In this document: piece by piece, positions 1-5,474 of the stretch
How the letters are laid out: every line of letters starts with the position of its first letter
How positions within the stretch are numbered: position 1 is the first letter of the stretch
Source of the DNA: Patulibacter sp.
GTDB lineage: Bacteria; Actinomycetota; Thermoleophilia; Solirubrobacterales; Solirubrobacteraceae
Length of the DNA: 9,154 nt
Assembly (NCBI GenBank): GCA_023268575.1
Contig: JALRCL010000035.1
Span: 1-9,154 of the forward strand
Direction of reading: 5' to 3'
Translations under genes and position numbers: made by a program
The notes under the pieces: model-generated
The model's input: only the letters and a program-made list of their open reading frames with translations
Told to the model about the DNA's origin: nothing
Database searches by the model: none

Positions 1-2
1 TG

Positions 3-218
3 GTGCTCCTTTTTGAACGCCAGGAGACAGCCTAATTTGTGCATGGTGTCGCTCTTGAGTTCATTGTTGTTTGGGAGCCGATCGAGAAATGTGAGTTTGC
101 GCTCGAGTACATCCTTTGCCTTGTCCACATCACCAACGTACAGAAGCAACGCCGTAAACACATCCAAAGCCAGAATGTGATCCGAATCATCGACAATCGC
201 ATCGGTTGTTTTCTCCGC
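3..218 (-). CDS. Fragment of a TPR-like protein (foreign to the locus)
   Basis: Read on the minus strand from 218 down to 3, this stretch gives 72 codons without a stop and runs off the window edge; neither start nor stop is present. The peptide has the texture of tetratricopeptide helices: the segment LLLYVGDVDKAKDVLERKL has the small/aromatic/Gly-Asp/Ala spacing of a TPR helix pair, and MHKLGCLLAFKKEH near the edge looks like the first helix of the next repeat. TPR proteins are protein-protein scaffolds; no partner can be named. Composition is about 48% GC, against about 70% in the rest of the window, and codons such as TTA, AAA and AAT are common here but nearly absent in the neighbours. 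The minus frame stays open into the L16 region, but that part is probably an antisense shadow. The fragment most likely derives from a different genome or locus joined here. The TPR assignment is by eye. Confidence 0.5.
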
Positions 219-467
219 AAGATCAAGCGCGGCGGCAAGGTCTGGATCAACGTCTTCCCGGACAAGAGCTACACGAAGAAGCCGGCCGAGACCCGCATGG
301 GCTCCGGCAAGGGCTCGCCCGAGGGCTGGGTCGCCGTCGTGAAGCCGGGCCGCGTGATGTTCGAGCTCGCCGGCGTGCCGGAGCCCCTGGCGCGCGAGGC
401 GATCCGCCTCGCCGGCCACAAGCTGCCCGTGAAGACCAAGTTCGTGACCGCGGAGGACGAGGCATGA
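216..467 (+). CDS. rplP: 50S ribosomal protein L16 (uL16), 3' part only
   Basis: This is the C-terminal 83 residues of L16, the large-subunit protein near the peptidyl-transferase centre and the A-site tRNA elbow. The match starts at RKIKRGGKVWINVFPDKS and runs through the family signature KKPAETRMGSGKGSPEGWVAVVKPG to the usual C-terminal helix. The first 50 to 55 residues of a normal L16 (about 137 aa) are missing. The frame remains open upstream to an ATG at 39, but those 59 codons bear no resemblance to L16 and lie in low-GC foreign sequence, so I do not accept that start. The stop overlaps the rpmC start as ATGA, the usual coupling. It is either a genuine 5' truncation by rearrangement or, more likely, an artificial join at about 216-240. 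Confidence 0.93.
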   Translation, partial: RKIKRGGKVWINVFPDKSYTKKPAETRMGSGKGSPEGWVAVVKPGRVMFELAGVPEPLAREAIRLAGHKLPVKTKFVTAEDEA

Positions 468-673
468 CGCGTCCCCAGGAGCTGCGCGACCTCGACGACG
501 CCAAGCTCGCCGAGCAGGTCGCCACCGCCCGCAAGGAGATCTTCGGTCTCCGCTTCCAGCAGGCCACCGGCGAGCTGGAGAACACCACGGCGCTGCGCAC
601 CGCCCGCCGCGAGCTGGCCCGCGTGCTGACGATCGCTCGTCAGCGCGGCATCGATGTCGACCGGATCGGCTGA
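464..673 (+). CDS. rpmC: 50S ribosomal protein L29 (uL29)
   Basis: L29 is a small helical-hairpin protein next to the peptide exit tunnel; it helps form the docking site for trigger factor and SRP. The 69-residue product is of normal length and carries the family core ELRDLDDAKLAEQV, then KEIFGLRFQQATGELENT, then the second helix with ARRELARVLTIARQR. The start is the ATG at 464, which overlaps the rplP stop (ATGA) and has a good Shine-Dalgarno GGAGGA at 452-457, six bases upstream. The same frame is open further upstream, but that part is antisense-like noise over rplP. rpsQ follows after 4 nt. Confidence 0.95.
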   Translation: MTRPQELRDLDDAKLAEQVATARKEIFGLRFQQATGELENTTALRTARRELARVLTIARQRGIDVDRIG

Positions 674-677
674 ACCG

Positions 678-1256
678 ATGGCTGACGAGAACACCGAGAA
701 CACCGAGAACCCCGAGGCCGTCGACGCCGCTGCGACCACCGAGGAGGAGGCGACCCCCGAGCCCAAGGCTCCGGAGGGTCCCGACCCCTCGCTGTCGCCC
801 GTGCAGAAGCGCGCCTGGCACCGTCAGCGGCAGGGCACCGCCGCCAAGCCGCAGCGCACGCCCGAGGAGCGCGCCCGCGAGCGCGCCGAGGAGCGCAAGA
901 AGAAGGCCGTCGCGCGGCGCCGCCGCCGTCTGCAGGAGCGCGAGCGCAAGGTCGCCAAGCGCGAGACCGAGGGTCCCAAGCAGGGCACCCCGGCCGCCGA
1001 GCGCGAGCCCGGCCGCGTCCAGGTCCGCCAGGGCATCGTCACGTCCGCCACCGGCGACAAGACGATCATCGTGCGGATCGACGCCCAGAAGCGCCACCGC
1101 AAGTACAAGAAGATCGTCCGCTCGTCCTCGAAGCTGCAGGCGCACGACGAGAGCAACGAGGCCGGCGTCGGCGACGTCGTCCGCGTGAACTCGTCGCGTC
1201 CGCTGTCGAAGACGAAGCGCTGGCGGCTCGCCGAGATCGTGGAGCGCGCGAAGTGA
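678..1256 (+). CDS. rpsQ: 30S ribosomal protein S17 (uS17) with long N-terminal extension
   Basis: S17 is a primary 16S rRNA-binding protein with an OB fold. The fold is at residues 113-192 of this 192-residue product: RQGIVTSATGDKTIIVRID, then the KRHRKYKKIVRSSSK basic strand region, GVGDVVRVNSSRPLSKTKRW, and the C-terminal LAEIVERAK. Ordinary S17 is about 80-90 residues, so residues 1-112 are an extra domain. Residues 1-36 are acidic and rich in Ala/Pro/Glu, 37-60 are mixed, and 61-98 are a dense Arg/Lys/Glu block likely to be helical. Two in-frame ATGs are possible: 654, overlapping rpmC by 20 nt, and 678, 4 nt after the rpmC stop. Neither has a clear Shine-Dalgarno. I chose 678 for its operon-like spacing. 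The extension keeps neighbour-like GC-rich codons, so it looks like coding sequence rather than a frameshift artefact. The stop overlaps the rplN start. Confidence 0.92.
   Translation: MADENTENTENPEAVDAAATTEEEATPEPKAPEGPDPSLSPVQKRAWHRQRQGTAAKPQRTPEERARERAEERKKKAVARRRRRLQERERKVAKRETEGPKQGTPAAEREPGRVQVRQGIVTSATGDKTIIVRIDAQKRHRKYKKIVRSSSKLQAHDESNEAGVGDVVRVNSSRPLSKTKRWRLAEIVERAK
687..710 (+). repeat. Short in-frame 9-bp tandem repeat in rpsQ
   Basis: The unit GAGAACACC occurs 2.7 times in a row, encoding Glu-Asn-Thr repeats at the start of the S17 extension. The length is a multiple of three, so copy-number change by slippage would lengthen or shorten the acidic tail without breaking the frame. 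Confidence 0.8.
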
Positions 1257-1621
1257 TCCAGAACGAGTCCCGTCTGAAGGTCGCCGACAACACCGGCGCC
1301 CGCGAGATCCTGACCATCCGGGTGCACGGCGGCTCCCGCCGGCGCTACGCCCGCGTGGGGGACACCATCACCGCGACGGTGAAGTCGGCGACGCCGAACG
1401 GCTCCGTCAAGAAGGGCGAGGTCGTCAAGGCCGTCGTCGTCCGGACCCGCAAGGAGTTCGGGCGCGAGGACGGCACGTACATCGCCTTCGACGAGAACGC
1501 GGCGGTCATCATCGACGCGAACAACAACCCGCGCGGCACCCGCATCTTCGGGCCGGTCGCTCGCGAGCTCCGCGAGCGGTCGTTCATGAAGATCGTGTCG
1601 CTGGCGCCGGAGGTGCTCTAA
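1253..1621 (+). CDS. rplN: 50S ribosomal protein L14 (uL14)
   Basis: L14 is a beta-barrel protein at the subunit interface of the 50S; it forms inter-subunit bridges and is the docking site of the silencing factor RsfS. The 122-residue product is the standard length and nearly textbook: MIQNESRLKVADNTGAREI at the N-terminus, the family signature around residues 50-68 (GSVKKGEVVKAVVVRTRK), and FGPVARELRERSFMKIVSLAPEVL at the end. The start is GTG at 1253, overlapping the rpsQ stop as GTGA, with GGAG at 1241-1244 eight bases upstream. A start here gives exactly the conserved N-terminus, so the GTG is secure. rplX begins one base after the stop. Confidence 0.97.
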   Translation: MIQNESRLKVADNTGAREILTIRVHGGSRRRYARVGDTITATVKSATPNGSVKKGEVVKAVVVRTRKEFGREDGTYIAFDENAAVIIDANNNPRGTRIFGPVARELRERSFMKIVSLAPEVL

Positions 1622-1622
1622 A

Positions 1623-1958
1623 ATGGGCCTTCGCATCCGCCGCGACGACCAGGTCGTCGTGATCAGCGGCAAGGACCGCGGCAAGACCGGAACGGTCATC
1701 CACGTCGATCCTGCCGGGGAGCGCGTCACCGTCGAGGGCGTCAACCTCGTCAAGCGTCACCAGCGCCCGAACCCGATGGCGTCGCCCGGCAGCCCGGCTG
1801 CCCAGGGCGGCGTGATCGAGCGCGAGGGAGCGATCCACGTCTCGAACGTCATGCTCGTAGATCCCAAGACCAACCAGCCCACCCGCGTGGGCGTGACCCG
1901 GACCGACGACGGCCGCCGCGTGCGCGTCGCGCGTCGCTCGGGTCAGCAGATCGACTGA
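1623..1958 (+). CDS. rplX: 50S ribosomal protein L24 (uL24)
   Basis: L24 is an assembly-initiating 23S rRNA-binding protein near the tunnel exit. The 111-residue product has the KOW motif at about residues 10-36 (DQVVVISGKDRGKTGTV...), then GVNLVKRHQRP, GGVIEREGAIHVSNVMLVDP and a short basic tail. The Cys-Pro found after the HVSNV motif in many L24 proteins is Asp-Pro here. The start ATG has GGAGG at 1609-1613, nine bases upstream and inside the end of rplN. The stop merges into the Shine-Dalgarno of rplE (TGAGG), an arrangement that favours re-initiation. Confidence 0.96.
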   Translation: MGLRIRRDDQVVVISGKDRGKTGTVIHVDPAGERVTVEGVNLVKRHQRPNPMASPGSPAAQGGVIEREGAIHVSNVMLVDPKTNQPTRVGVTRTDDGRRVRVARRSGQQID

Positions 1959-1968
1959 GGTAGCCGCG

Positions 1969-2577
1969 ATGAGTGCGACCACGACCGCGCGACTGAAGAC
2001 GCGCTACCTCGATGAGATCCGGCCGGTCCTGTTCGAGCGCCACGGGTACAGCTCGATCATGCAGGTCCCGCGCCTGGAGAAGATCACGCTGAACATGGGC
2101 CTCGGCGAGCACAAGCAGGACAACAAGACGTTCGCCCAGGCCGTCGAGCAGCTCGCCGCGATCGCCGGCCAGCAGCCGAACGTCCGCCGCGCCCGCAAGT
2201 CGATCGCCGGCTTCAAGCTGCGCGAGGACATGCCGGTCGGCGCGGCGGTGACGCTGCGCGGCGAGCGGATGTACGAGTTCCTGGACCGGCTGCTGTCGAT
2301 CGCGCTCCCCCGGGTGCGCGACTTCCGCGGCCTGAAGACGACGAGCTTCGACGGCCGTGGCAACTACGCCATCGGCGTCCGCGAGCAGATCATCTTCCCG
2401 GAGATCGACTACGACGCCATCGACCAGGTGCGTGGCCTCGACATCATCTTCACGACCTCTGCGAAGACCGACGGCGAGGCCTTCTCGCTGCTGCAGGAGC
2501 TCGGCTTCCCCTTCTCGCGCGAGGGCAAGCGTCCTGCCGGTGCGCCGGAGCCGACGACGACCACCAAGGGGAGCTGA
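1969..2577 (+). CDS. rplE: 50S ribosomal protein L5 (uL5)
   Basis: L5 binds 5S rRNA in the central protuberance and contacts P-site tRNA and S13 across the subunit interface. The 202-residue product carries MQVPRLEKITLNMGLG (31-46), the ARKSIAGFKLREDMPVGAAVTLRG block (75-98), and the most diagnostic region, SFDGRGNYAIGVREQIIFPE (126-145), followed by GLDIIFTTSAKTDGEAF. The last 15 or so residues, rich in Pro and Thr, go beyond the usual 179-187 aa and are probably disordered. The start ATG has GAGG at 1957-1960, eight bases upstream. rpsN follows after 3 nt. Confidence 0.97.
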   Translation: MSATTTARLKTRYLDEIRPVLFERHGYSSIMQVPRLEKITLNMGLGEHKQDNKTFAQAVEQLAAIAGQQPNVRRARKSIAGFKLREDMPVGAAVTLRGERMYEFLDRLLSIALPRVRDFRGLKTTSFDGRGNYAIGVREQIIFPEIDYDAIDQVRGLDIIFTTSAKTDGEAFSLLQELGFPFSREGKRPAGAPEPTTTTKGS

Positions 2578-2580
2578 CCC

Positions 2581-2766
2581 ATGGCGAAGACCTCTCAGCG
2601 CGTCCGCCAGGCGCGCCCCTCGAAGTACCAGTCCCGCGAGTACACGCGCTGCCGCTCCTGCGGCCGGTCGCGCTCGGTCTACCGCAAGTTCGGCGTCTGC
2701 CGGATCTGCCTGCGCGAGCTCGCCCATCGGGGCTACATCCCCGGCATGACGAAGAGCAGCTGGTAA
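2581..2766 (+). CDS. rpsN: 30S ribosomal protein S14 type Z (uS14, zinc form)
   Basis: S14 sits in the head of the 30S subunit and joins late in assembly. This 61-residue protein is the short zinc-ribbon type, with cysteines at 24, 27, 40 and 43 in two CxxC pairs (CRSCG and CRICL) and the conserved C-terminal RELAHRGYIPGMTKSSW. The long, cysteine-free S14 is about 100 aa. Many bacteria keep that form as a zinc-starvation paralogue elsewhere, and it cannot be judged from this window. The start ATG has GGGGAG at 2568-2573, seven bases upstream. rpsH follows after 2 nt. The name rpsZ is also used for this type. Confidence 0.96.
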   Translation: MAKTSQRVRQARPSKYQSREYTRCRSCGRSRSVYRKFGVCRICLRELAHRGYIPGMTKSSW

Positions 2767-2768
2767 GC

Positions 2769-3173
2769 ATGTCCACGACCGACCCGATCGCGGACCTGCT
2801 CACCCGGATCCGCAACGCGATCACCGCCGCGCACCGCACCGTCGACGTCCCCGCCTCCAAGGCGAAGGTCGAGATCGCCCGCATCCTCAAGGAGCAGGGC
2901 TACATCTCCGACGTCGAGGTCCGCCCGTCTCCGGACACGCCCGGCGAGCTGCTCCACATCACGCTGAAGTACACGAAGAACCGGAGCTCCGCGATCACCG
3001 GCCTGCGCCGCGTGTCGCGTCCGGGCCAGCGCCTCTACGTCGGCGCCGGCGAGGTTCCCAAGTCGCTCGGCGGCCTGGGCACCGTGATCATGTCCACCTC
3101 GAGCGGCATCATGACCGGCCACGACGCGCGCAGTGCGGGCGTCGGCGGCGAGGTCTGGGCCGAGGTCTGGTGA
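2769..3173 (+). CDS. rpsH: 30S ribosomal protein S8 (uS8)
   Basis: S8 binds the central domain of 16S rRNA (helix 21) early in 30S assembly; in E. coli it also represses the spc operon by binding its mRNA. The 134-residue product has the N-terminal DPIADLLTRIRNAITA (5-20), the SKAKVEIARILKEQGYI segment and the C-terminal signature GLGTVIMSTSSGIMTGHDARSAGVGGEV. The family usually has a Lys at the second Ser of TSSG. The start is 2 nt after the rpsN stop with only a weak Shine-Dalgarno, so translation probably depends on coupling. I cannot identify an S8-binding mRNA element here. Confidence 0.97.
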   Translation: MSTTDPIADLLTRIRNAITAAHRTVDVPASKAKVEIARILKEQGYISDVEVRPSPDTPGELLHITLKYTKNRSSAITGLRRVSRPGQRLYVGAGEVPKSLGGLGTVIMSTSSGIMTGHDARSAGVGGEVWAEVW

Positions 3174-3177
3174 CCCC

Positions 3178-3711
3178 ATGAGCCGCATCGGTCGCAAGCC
3201 GATCCCGGTCCCGACCGGGGTCGACGTCACCATCGAGCCGGGCGTCGTCTCGGTCAAGGGCCCCAAGGGCCTCCTCTCCGAGGCGATCCATCGCGACATC
3301 ACCGTCACCCAGGAGGGTGCGGAGATCGTCGTGACGCGTCCCACCGACCGCGGTCCGCACCGAGCGCTGCACGGCCTGAGCCGCAGCCTCATCGCGAACA
3401 TGGTCGAGGGCGTCACCGCCGGCTTCACCAAGACGCTCGAGATCCAGGGCGTCGGCTACCGCGCCGCGCTCAAGGGCAAGGACCTCGAGCTCGCGCTCGG
3501 CTACTCGCACCCCGTCGTCGTCGAGGCCCCCGAGGGCATCGAGTTCGAGGTGCCGCAGCCGACCCGCGTCATCGTCAAGGGCTCCAACAAGCAGCTCGTC
3601 GGCGAGATCGCGGCGAACATCCGCAAGAAGCGTCCGCCGGAGCCCTACAAGGGCAAGGGCGTCCGCTACGAGGGCGAGTACGTCGCCCGGAAGGTGGGCA
3701 AGCGCGCATGA
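3178..3711 (+). CDS. rplF: 50S ribosomal protein L6 (uL6)
   Basis: L6 lies at the base of the L7/L12 stalk near the sarcin-ricin loop and is needed for late 50S assembly and factor binding. The 177-residue product is the normal size, with two duplicated alpha/beta domains: MSRIGRKPIPVPTGV at the start, GLSRSLIANMVEGVTAGF in the middle, and the family signature PEPYKGKGVRY at 154-164. The ATG at 3178 gives the conserved N-terminus. The frame stays open upstream to 3133, but that would overlap rpsH and add unrelated residues. GAGGT at 3162-3166 is a plausible though distant Shine-Dalgarno. The stop overlaps rplR as ATGA. Confidence 0.97.
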   Translation: MSRIGRKPIPVPTGVDVTIEPGVVSVKGPKGLLSEAIHRDITVTQEGAEIVVTRPTDRGPHRALHGLSRSLIANMVEGVTAGFTKTLEIQGVGYRAALKGKDLELALGYSHPVVVEAPEGIEFEVPQPTRVIVKGSNKQLVGEIAANIRKKRPPEPYKGKGVRYEGEYVARKVGKRA

Positions 3712-4061
3712 GCATCGTCACCAAGGAAGCGCGCCGCCTCAAGCGGCGCCGCCGCGTGCGGGCGAAGGTCACCGGCTCCGCCGAGCGGCCGCGCATCGCC
3801 GTCTTCCGCAGCAACCGGGGCATCTTCGCCCAGCTCATCGACGACGAGGCGGGTCACACGATCACCTCGGTGCAGTGGACCGAGCCGGAGCTGCGGGACC
3901 TGCCGAAGAAGGATCAGGCCTCGAAGGCCGGCCAGCTGCTGGCCGAGCGCGCGAAGGCCGCCGGGGTCGAGGTCGCGGTCTTCGACCGCGGCGGGTACCA
4001 GTACCACGGGCGCGTCCAGGCGTTCGCCGAGGCCGTCCGCGAGGGCGGGCTGCAGGTCTAG
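3708..4061 (+). CDS. rplR: 50S ribosomal protein L18 (uL18)
   Basis: L18 binds 5S rRNA together with L5 and attaches it to the 50S subunit. The 117-residue product has the basic N-terminus (LKRRRRVRAKV), the strand RPRIAVFRSNRGIFAQLIDD at 28-47, and the strongly conserved C-terminal VFDRGGYQYHGRVQAFAEAVREGGL at 91-115. Length and motif order are normal. The start ATG overlaps the rplF stop (ATGA); AAGGTG at 3691-3696 is a weak Shine-Dalgarno. The TAG stop is embedded in the strong Shine-Dalgarno of rpsE. Confidence 0.96.
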   Translation: MSIVTKEARRLKRRRRVRAKVTGSAERPRIAVFRSNRGIFAQLIDDEAGHTITSVQWTEPELRDLPKKDQASKAGQLLAERAKAAGVEVAVFDRGGYQYHGRVQAFAEAVREGGLQV

Positions 4062-4065
4062 GAGG
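4060..4065 (+). promoter_or_regulatory. Strong ribosome binding site of rpsE
   Basis: AGGAGG lies ten bases before the rpsE ATG and shares bases with the rplR TAG stop. It is a full consensus anti-16S match and fixes the rpsE start. The 14-nt gap is the largest within the ribosomal-protein block before rplO, so rpsE probably initiates largely on its own. Confidence 0.8.
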
Positions 4066-4075
4066 CCGCTGAACC

Positions 4076-4636
4076 ATGGCTATCGATCGCACCGTCAGCC
4101 CCGTCGGATACGACCTGCAGGAGCGGGTCGTCGAGATCAACCGCGTCGCGAAGGTCGTCAAGGGCGGCCGTCGCTTCTCGTTCACCGCCCTCGTGGTGGT
4201 CGGCGACGAGTCGACCGTCGTCGGCGTCGGCTACGGCAAGGCCAACGAGGTCCCGACCGCCATCCAGAAGGCCGTCGAGCGCGCGAAGAAGGACCTGTTC
4301 AAGGTCCCGCGCCACGGCTCGACGATCACCCACCCGGTGATCGGGCGCTTCGGGTCCGGCCAGGTCCTGCTCAAGCCGGCGTCGCCGGGTACCGGCGTCA
4401 TCGCCGGTGGCGGCGTCCGCGCCGTGCTCGAGCTCGCCGGCATCCAGGACATCCTGAGCAAGAGCCTCGGCTCGCAGAACCCGATCAACCTCGTGAAGGC
4501 GACGGTCGACGGGCTGCAGACGCTGCGCACCCCGAAGGAGGTCGCCGACCTCCGCGGGATCAGCGTCGCCGACGTGCTCGGCCTCTCGCAGCGCGAGGAC
4601 GAGGCCGTCGAGGAGACCGAGGAGGTCACGGCATGA
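4076..4636 (+). CDS. rpsE: 30S ribosomal protein S5 (uS5)
   Basis: S5 is a 30S protein at the mRNA entry channel, involved in decoding accuracy and in mRNA helicase activity together with S3 and S4. The 186-residue product has the double-stranded-RNA-binding-like N-domain with QERVVEINRVAKVVKGGRRF at 15-34 and ALVVVGDESTVVGVGYGKANEVP at 38-60. The C-domain carries HGSTITHPVIGRFGSGQVLLKPASPGTGVIAGGGVRAVLELAGI..., then the NPINLVKATVDGLQ block. The 25 or so residues at the end are acidic (EDEAVEETEEV), a common variable tail in actinobacterial S5. A consensus Shine-Dalgarno sets the start. The stop overlaps rpmD as ATGA. Confidence 0.97.
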   Translation: MAIDRTVSPVGYDLQERVVEINRVAKVVKGGRRFSFTALVVVGDESTVVGVGYGKANEVPTAIQKAVERAKKDLFKVPRHGSTITHPVIGRFGSGQVLLKPASPGTGVIAGGGVRAVLELAGIQDILSKSLGSQNPINLVKATVDGLQTLRTPKEVADLRGISVADVLGLSQREDEAVEETEEVTA

Positions 4637-4812
4637 GCACGCTGAAGGCCACCCAGTTCAAGTCGGCCATCGGCAGCAACCAGGCGCAGCGCGAGACGCT
4701 GCGCTCCCTGGGCCTGCGCCGCATCGGCCACACCGTCGAAGTCCAGGACACCCCGCAGCAGCGGGGTCAGCTGCACGCCGTGCGGCACCTGGTCCGCGTC
4801 GAGGAGGCGTGA
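4633..4812 (+). CDS. rpmD: 50S ribosomal protein L30 (uL30)
   Basis: L30 is a small 50S surface protein with a ferredoxin-like fold. The 59-residue product is of normal size and aligns end to end with the family: LKATQFKSAIGSNQAQRETL, then LGLRRIGHTVEVQDTPQQRGQL, then the C-terminal VRHLVRVEEA. The start ATG overlaps the rpsE stop (ATGA) and has the strong Shine-Dalgarno GAGGAGGT at 4619-4626, six bases upstream. The stop shares its last base with the rplO ATG (TGATG). L30 is absent from several bacterial groups; its presence here follows the ancestral spc order. Confidence 0.95.
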   Translation: MSTLKATQFKSAIGSNQAQRETLRSLGLRRIGHTVEVQDTPQQRGQLHAVRHLVRVEEA

Positions 4813-5315
4813 TGAGCAACGAGCAGCAGCAGCTCGACCAGATCGGGCTCCACAGCCTGAGCCCGGCCGAGGGCAGCCGCAAGTCGCGCAAGCGCGTCGG
4901 CCGCGGTCACGGCTCCGGGCACGGCAAGACGTCCGGTCGCGGGCACAAGGGCGCGGGCTCGCGCTCGGGCGCCAAGGACCGCGCGGGCTTCGAGGGCGGC
5001 CAGAATCCGCTCCAGAGCCGGATGCGCAAGCTGCGCGGTCCGAACAAGAAGACCTCGATGCCCTTCGAGCGCTTCCGCACGGCCACCCAGGCCGTGAACC
5101 TCGACACGCTCGCGGACCGCTTCGAGTCCGGCGCCGACGTGACGCTCGAGGCGCTCCAGGCCAAGGGCCTCGTCCGCGACAACGGCGTCCCGGTGAAGGT
5201 CCTCGGTCGCGGCGAGCTGCAGGGCCCGCTGACGGTGCACGCGCACCGCTTCAGCAGCTCGGCGCGCGCGGCGATCGAGTCCGCCGGCGGCACCGTCGTC
5301 GTCGTCGAGGCCTGA
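4812..5315 (+). CDS. rplO: 50S ribosomal protein L15 (uL15)
   Basis: L15 is a 50S core protein with a long Gly/Arg/His-rich N-terminal tail that threads into 23S rRNA. The 167-residue product shows this tail at residues 22-54 (RKSRKRVGRGHGSGHGKTSG...), then the signature region FEGGQNPLQSRMRKLRG at 60-76 and a globular C-domain ending in AAIESAGGTVVVVEA. In the signature the usual Met of GGQxPL is Asn and the following residues are divergent. A GTG at 4809 is also in frame, but the ATG at 4812 has better spacing from GAGGAGG (4801-4807) and joins the rpmD stop as TGATG. It ends the tightly packed block; 155 nt of spacer follow. Confidence 0.96.
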   Translation: MSNEQQQLDQIGLHSLSPAEGSRKSRKRVGRGHGSGHGKTSGRGHKGAGSRSGAKDRAGFEGGQNPLQSRMRKLRGPNKKTSMPFERFRTATQAVNLDTLADRFESGADVTLEALQAKGLVRDNGVPVKVLGRGELQGPLTVHAHRFSSSARAAIESAGGTVVVVEA

Positions 5316-5340
5316 TCCTCGACGCACCCTTCGCGGCTCC

Positions 5341-5370
5341 GCGGCCCCGGGCGACAGCGCCCGGGGCCGC
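5341..5370 (+). terminator. Perfect 13-bp GC hairpin between rplO and secY
   Basis: GCGGCCCCGGGCG and its exact reverse complement flank the tetraloop ACAG, 25 nt after the rplO stop. All stem bases are G or C, so it would be very stable in RNA. No U-run follows (the next bases are GTCCGCGTAC), so it is not a classical E. coli-type intrinsic terminator. U-less GC hairpins are common at actinobacterial operon ends and often act as partial terminators or 3'-end stabilisers. It could therefore lower transcription into secY relative to the ribosomal genes. Confidence 0.6.
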
Positions 5371-5377
5371 GTCCGCG

Positions 5378-5383
5378 TACCAT
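5378..5383 (+). promoter_or_regulatory. Possible -10 box of an internal promoter for secY
   Basis: TACCAT fits the loose actinobacterial -10 pattern TAnnnT and lies just after the hairpin, 87 nt before the secY start. No convincing -35 is seen at the usual distance, where the hairpin arm sits. The call rests on position and pattern only. Confidence 0.22.
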
Positions 5384-5474
5384 GCCTGATCCCGGTCGCT
5401 CGCCCCGCGGCGCGCACCGGTCCTCCGCCGGCTCGTCCGGCCGTCCCCTTCCCGCATCAGAGCAAGCACGATGA
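5382..5474 (+). other. Possible 30-codon leader ORF ending on the secY start
   Basis: An ATG at 5382 opens a 30-residue frame (MPDPGRSPRGAHRS..., rich in Ser, Pro, Gly and Arg) whose TGA at 5472-5474 overlaps the secY ATG as ATGA. This is the coupling geometry used elsewhere in the operon, and secY lacks a good Shine-Dalgarno of its own. Against it, only about two thirds of its third codon positions are G or C, well below the neighbours; there is no clear Shine-Dalgarno; and its ATG overlaps the possible -10 box, so both cannot be functional on the same transcript. I cannot tell it from a chance frame. Confidence 0.2.

Noticed and set aside
39..467. A single 142-codon frame from ATG 39 through the rplP end
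   Set aside because: Codons before about 216 bear no resemblance to L16 and lie in the low-GC foreign segment. The minus strand is a much better coding reading there. The long frame is a product of the join.
654..1256. ATG 654 as the rpsQ start
   Set aside because: It would overlap rpmC by 20 nt and has no better Shine-Dalgarno than ATG 678, which gives a 4-nt gap typical of this operon. It cannot be fully excluded.
824..1753. A 309-codon minus-strand open frame over rpsQ, rplN and rplX
   Set aside because: It is antisense to three clear ribosomal genes; its composition is that of a shadow frame.
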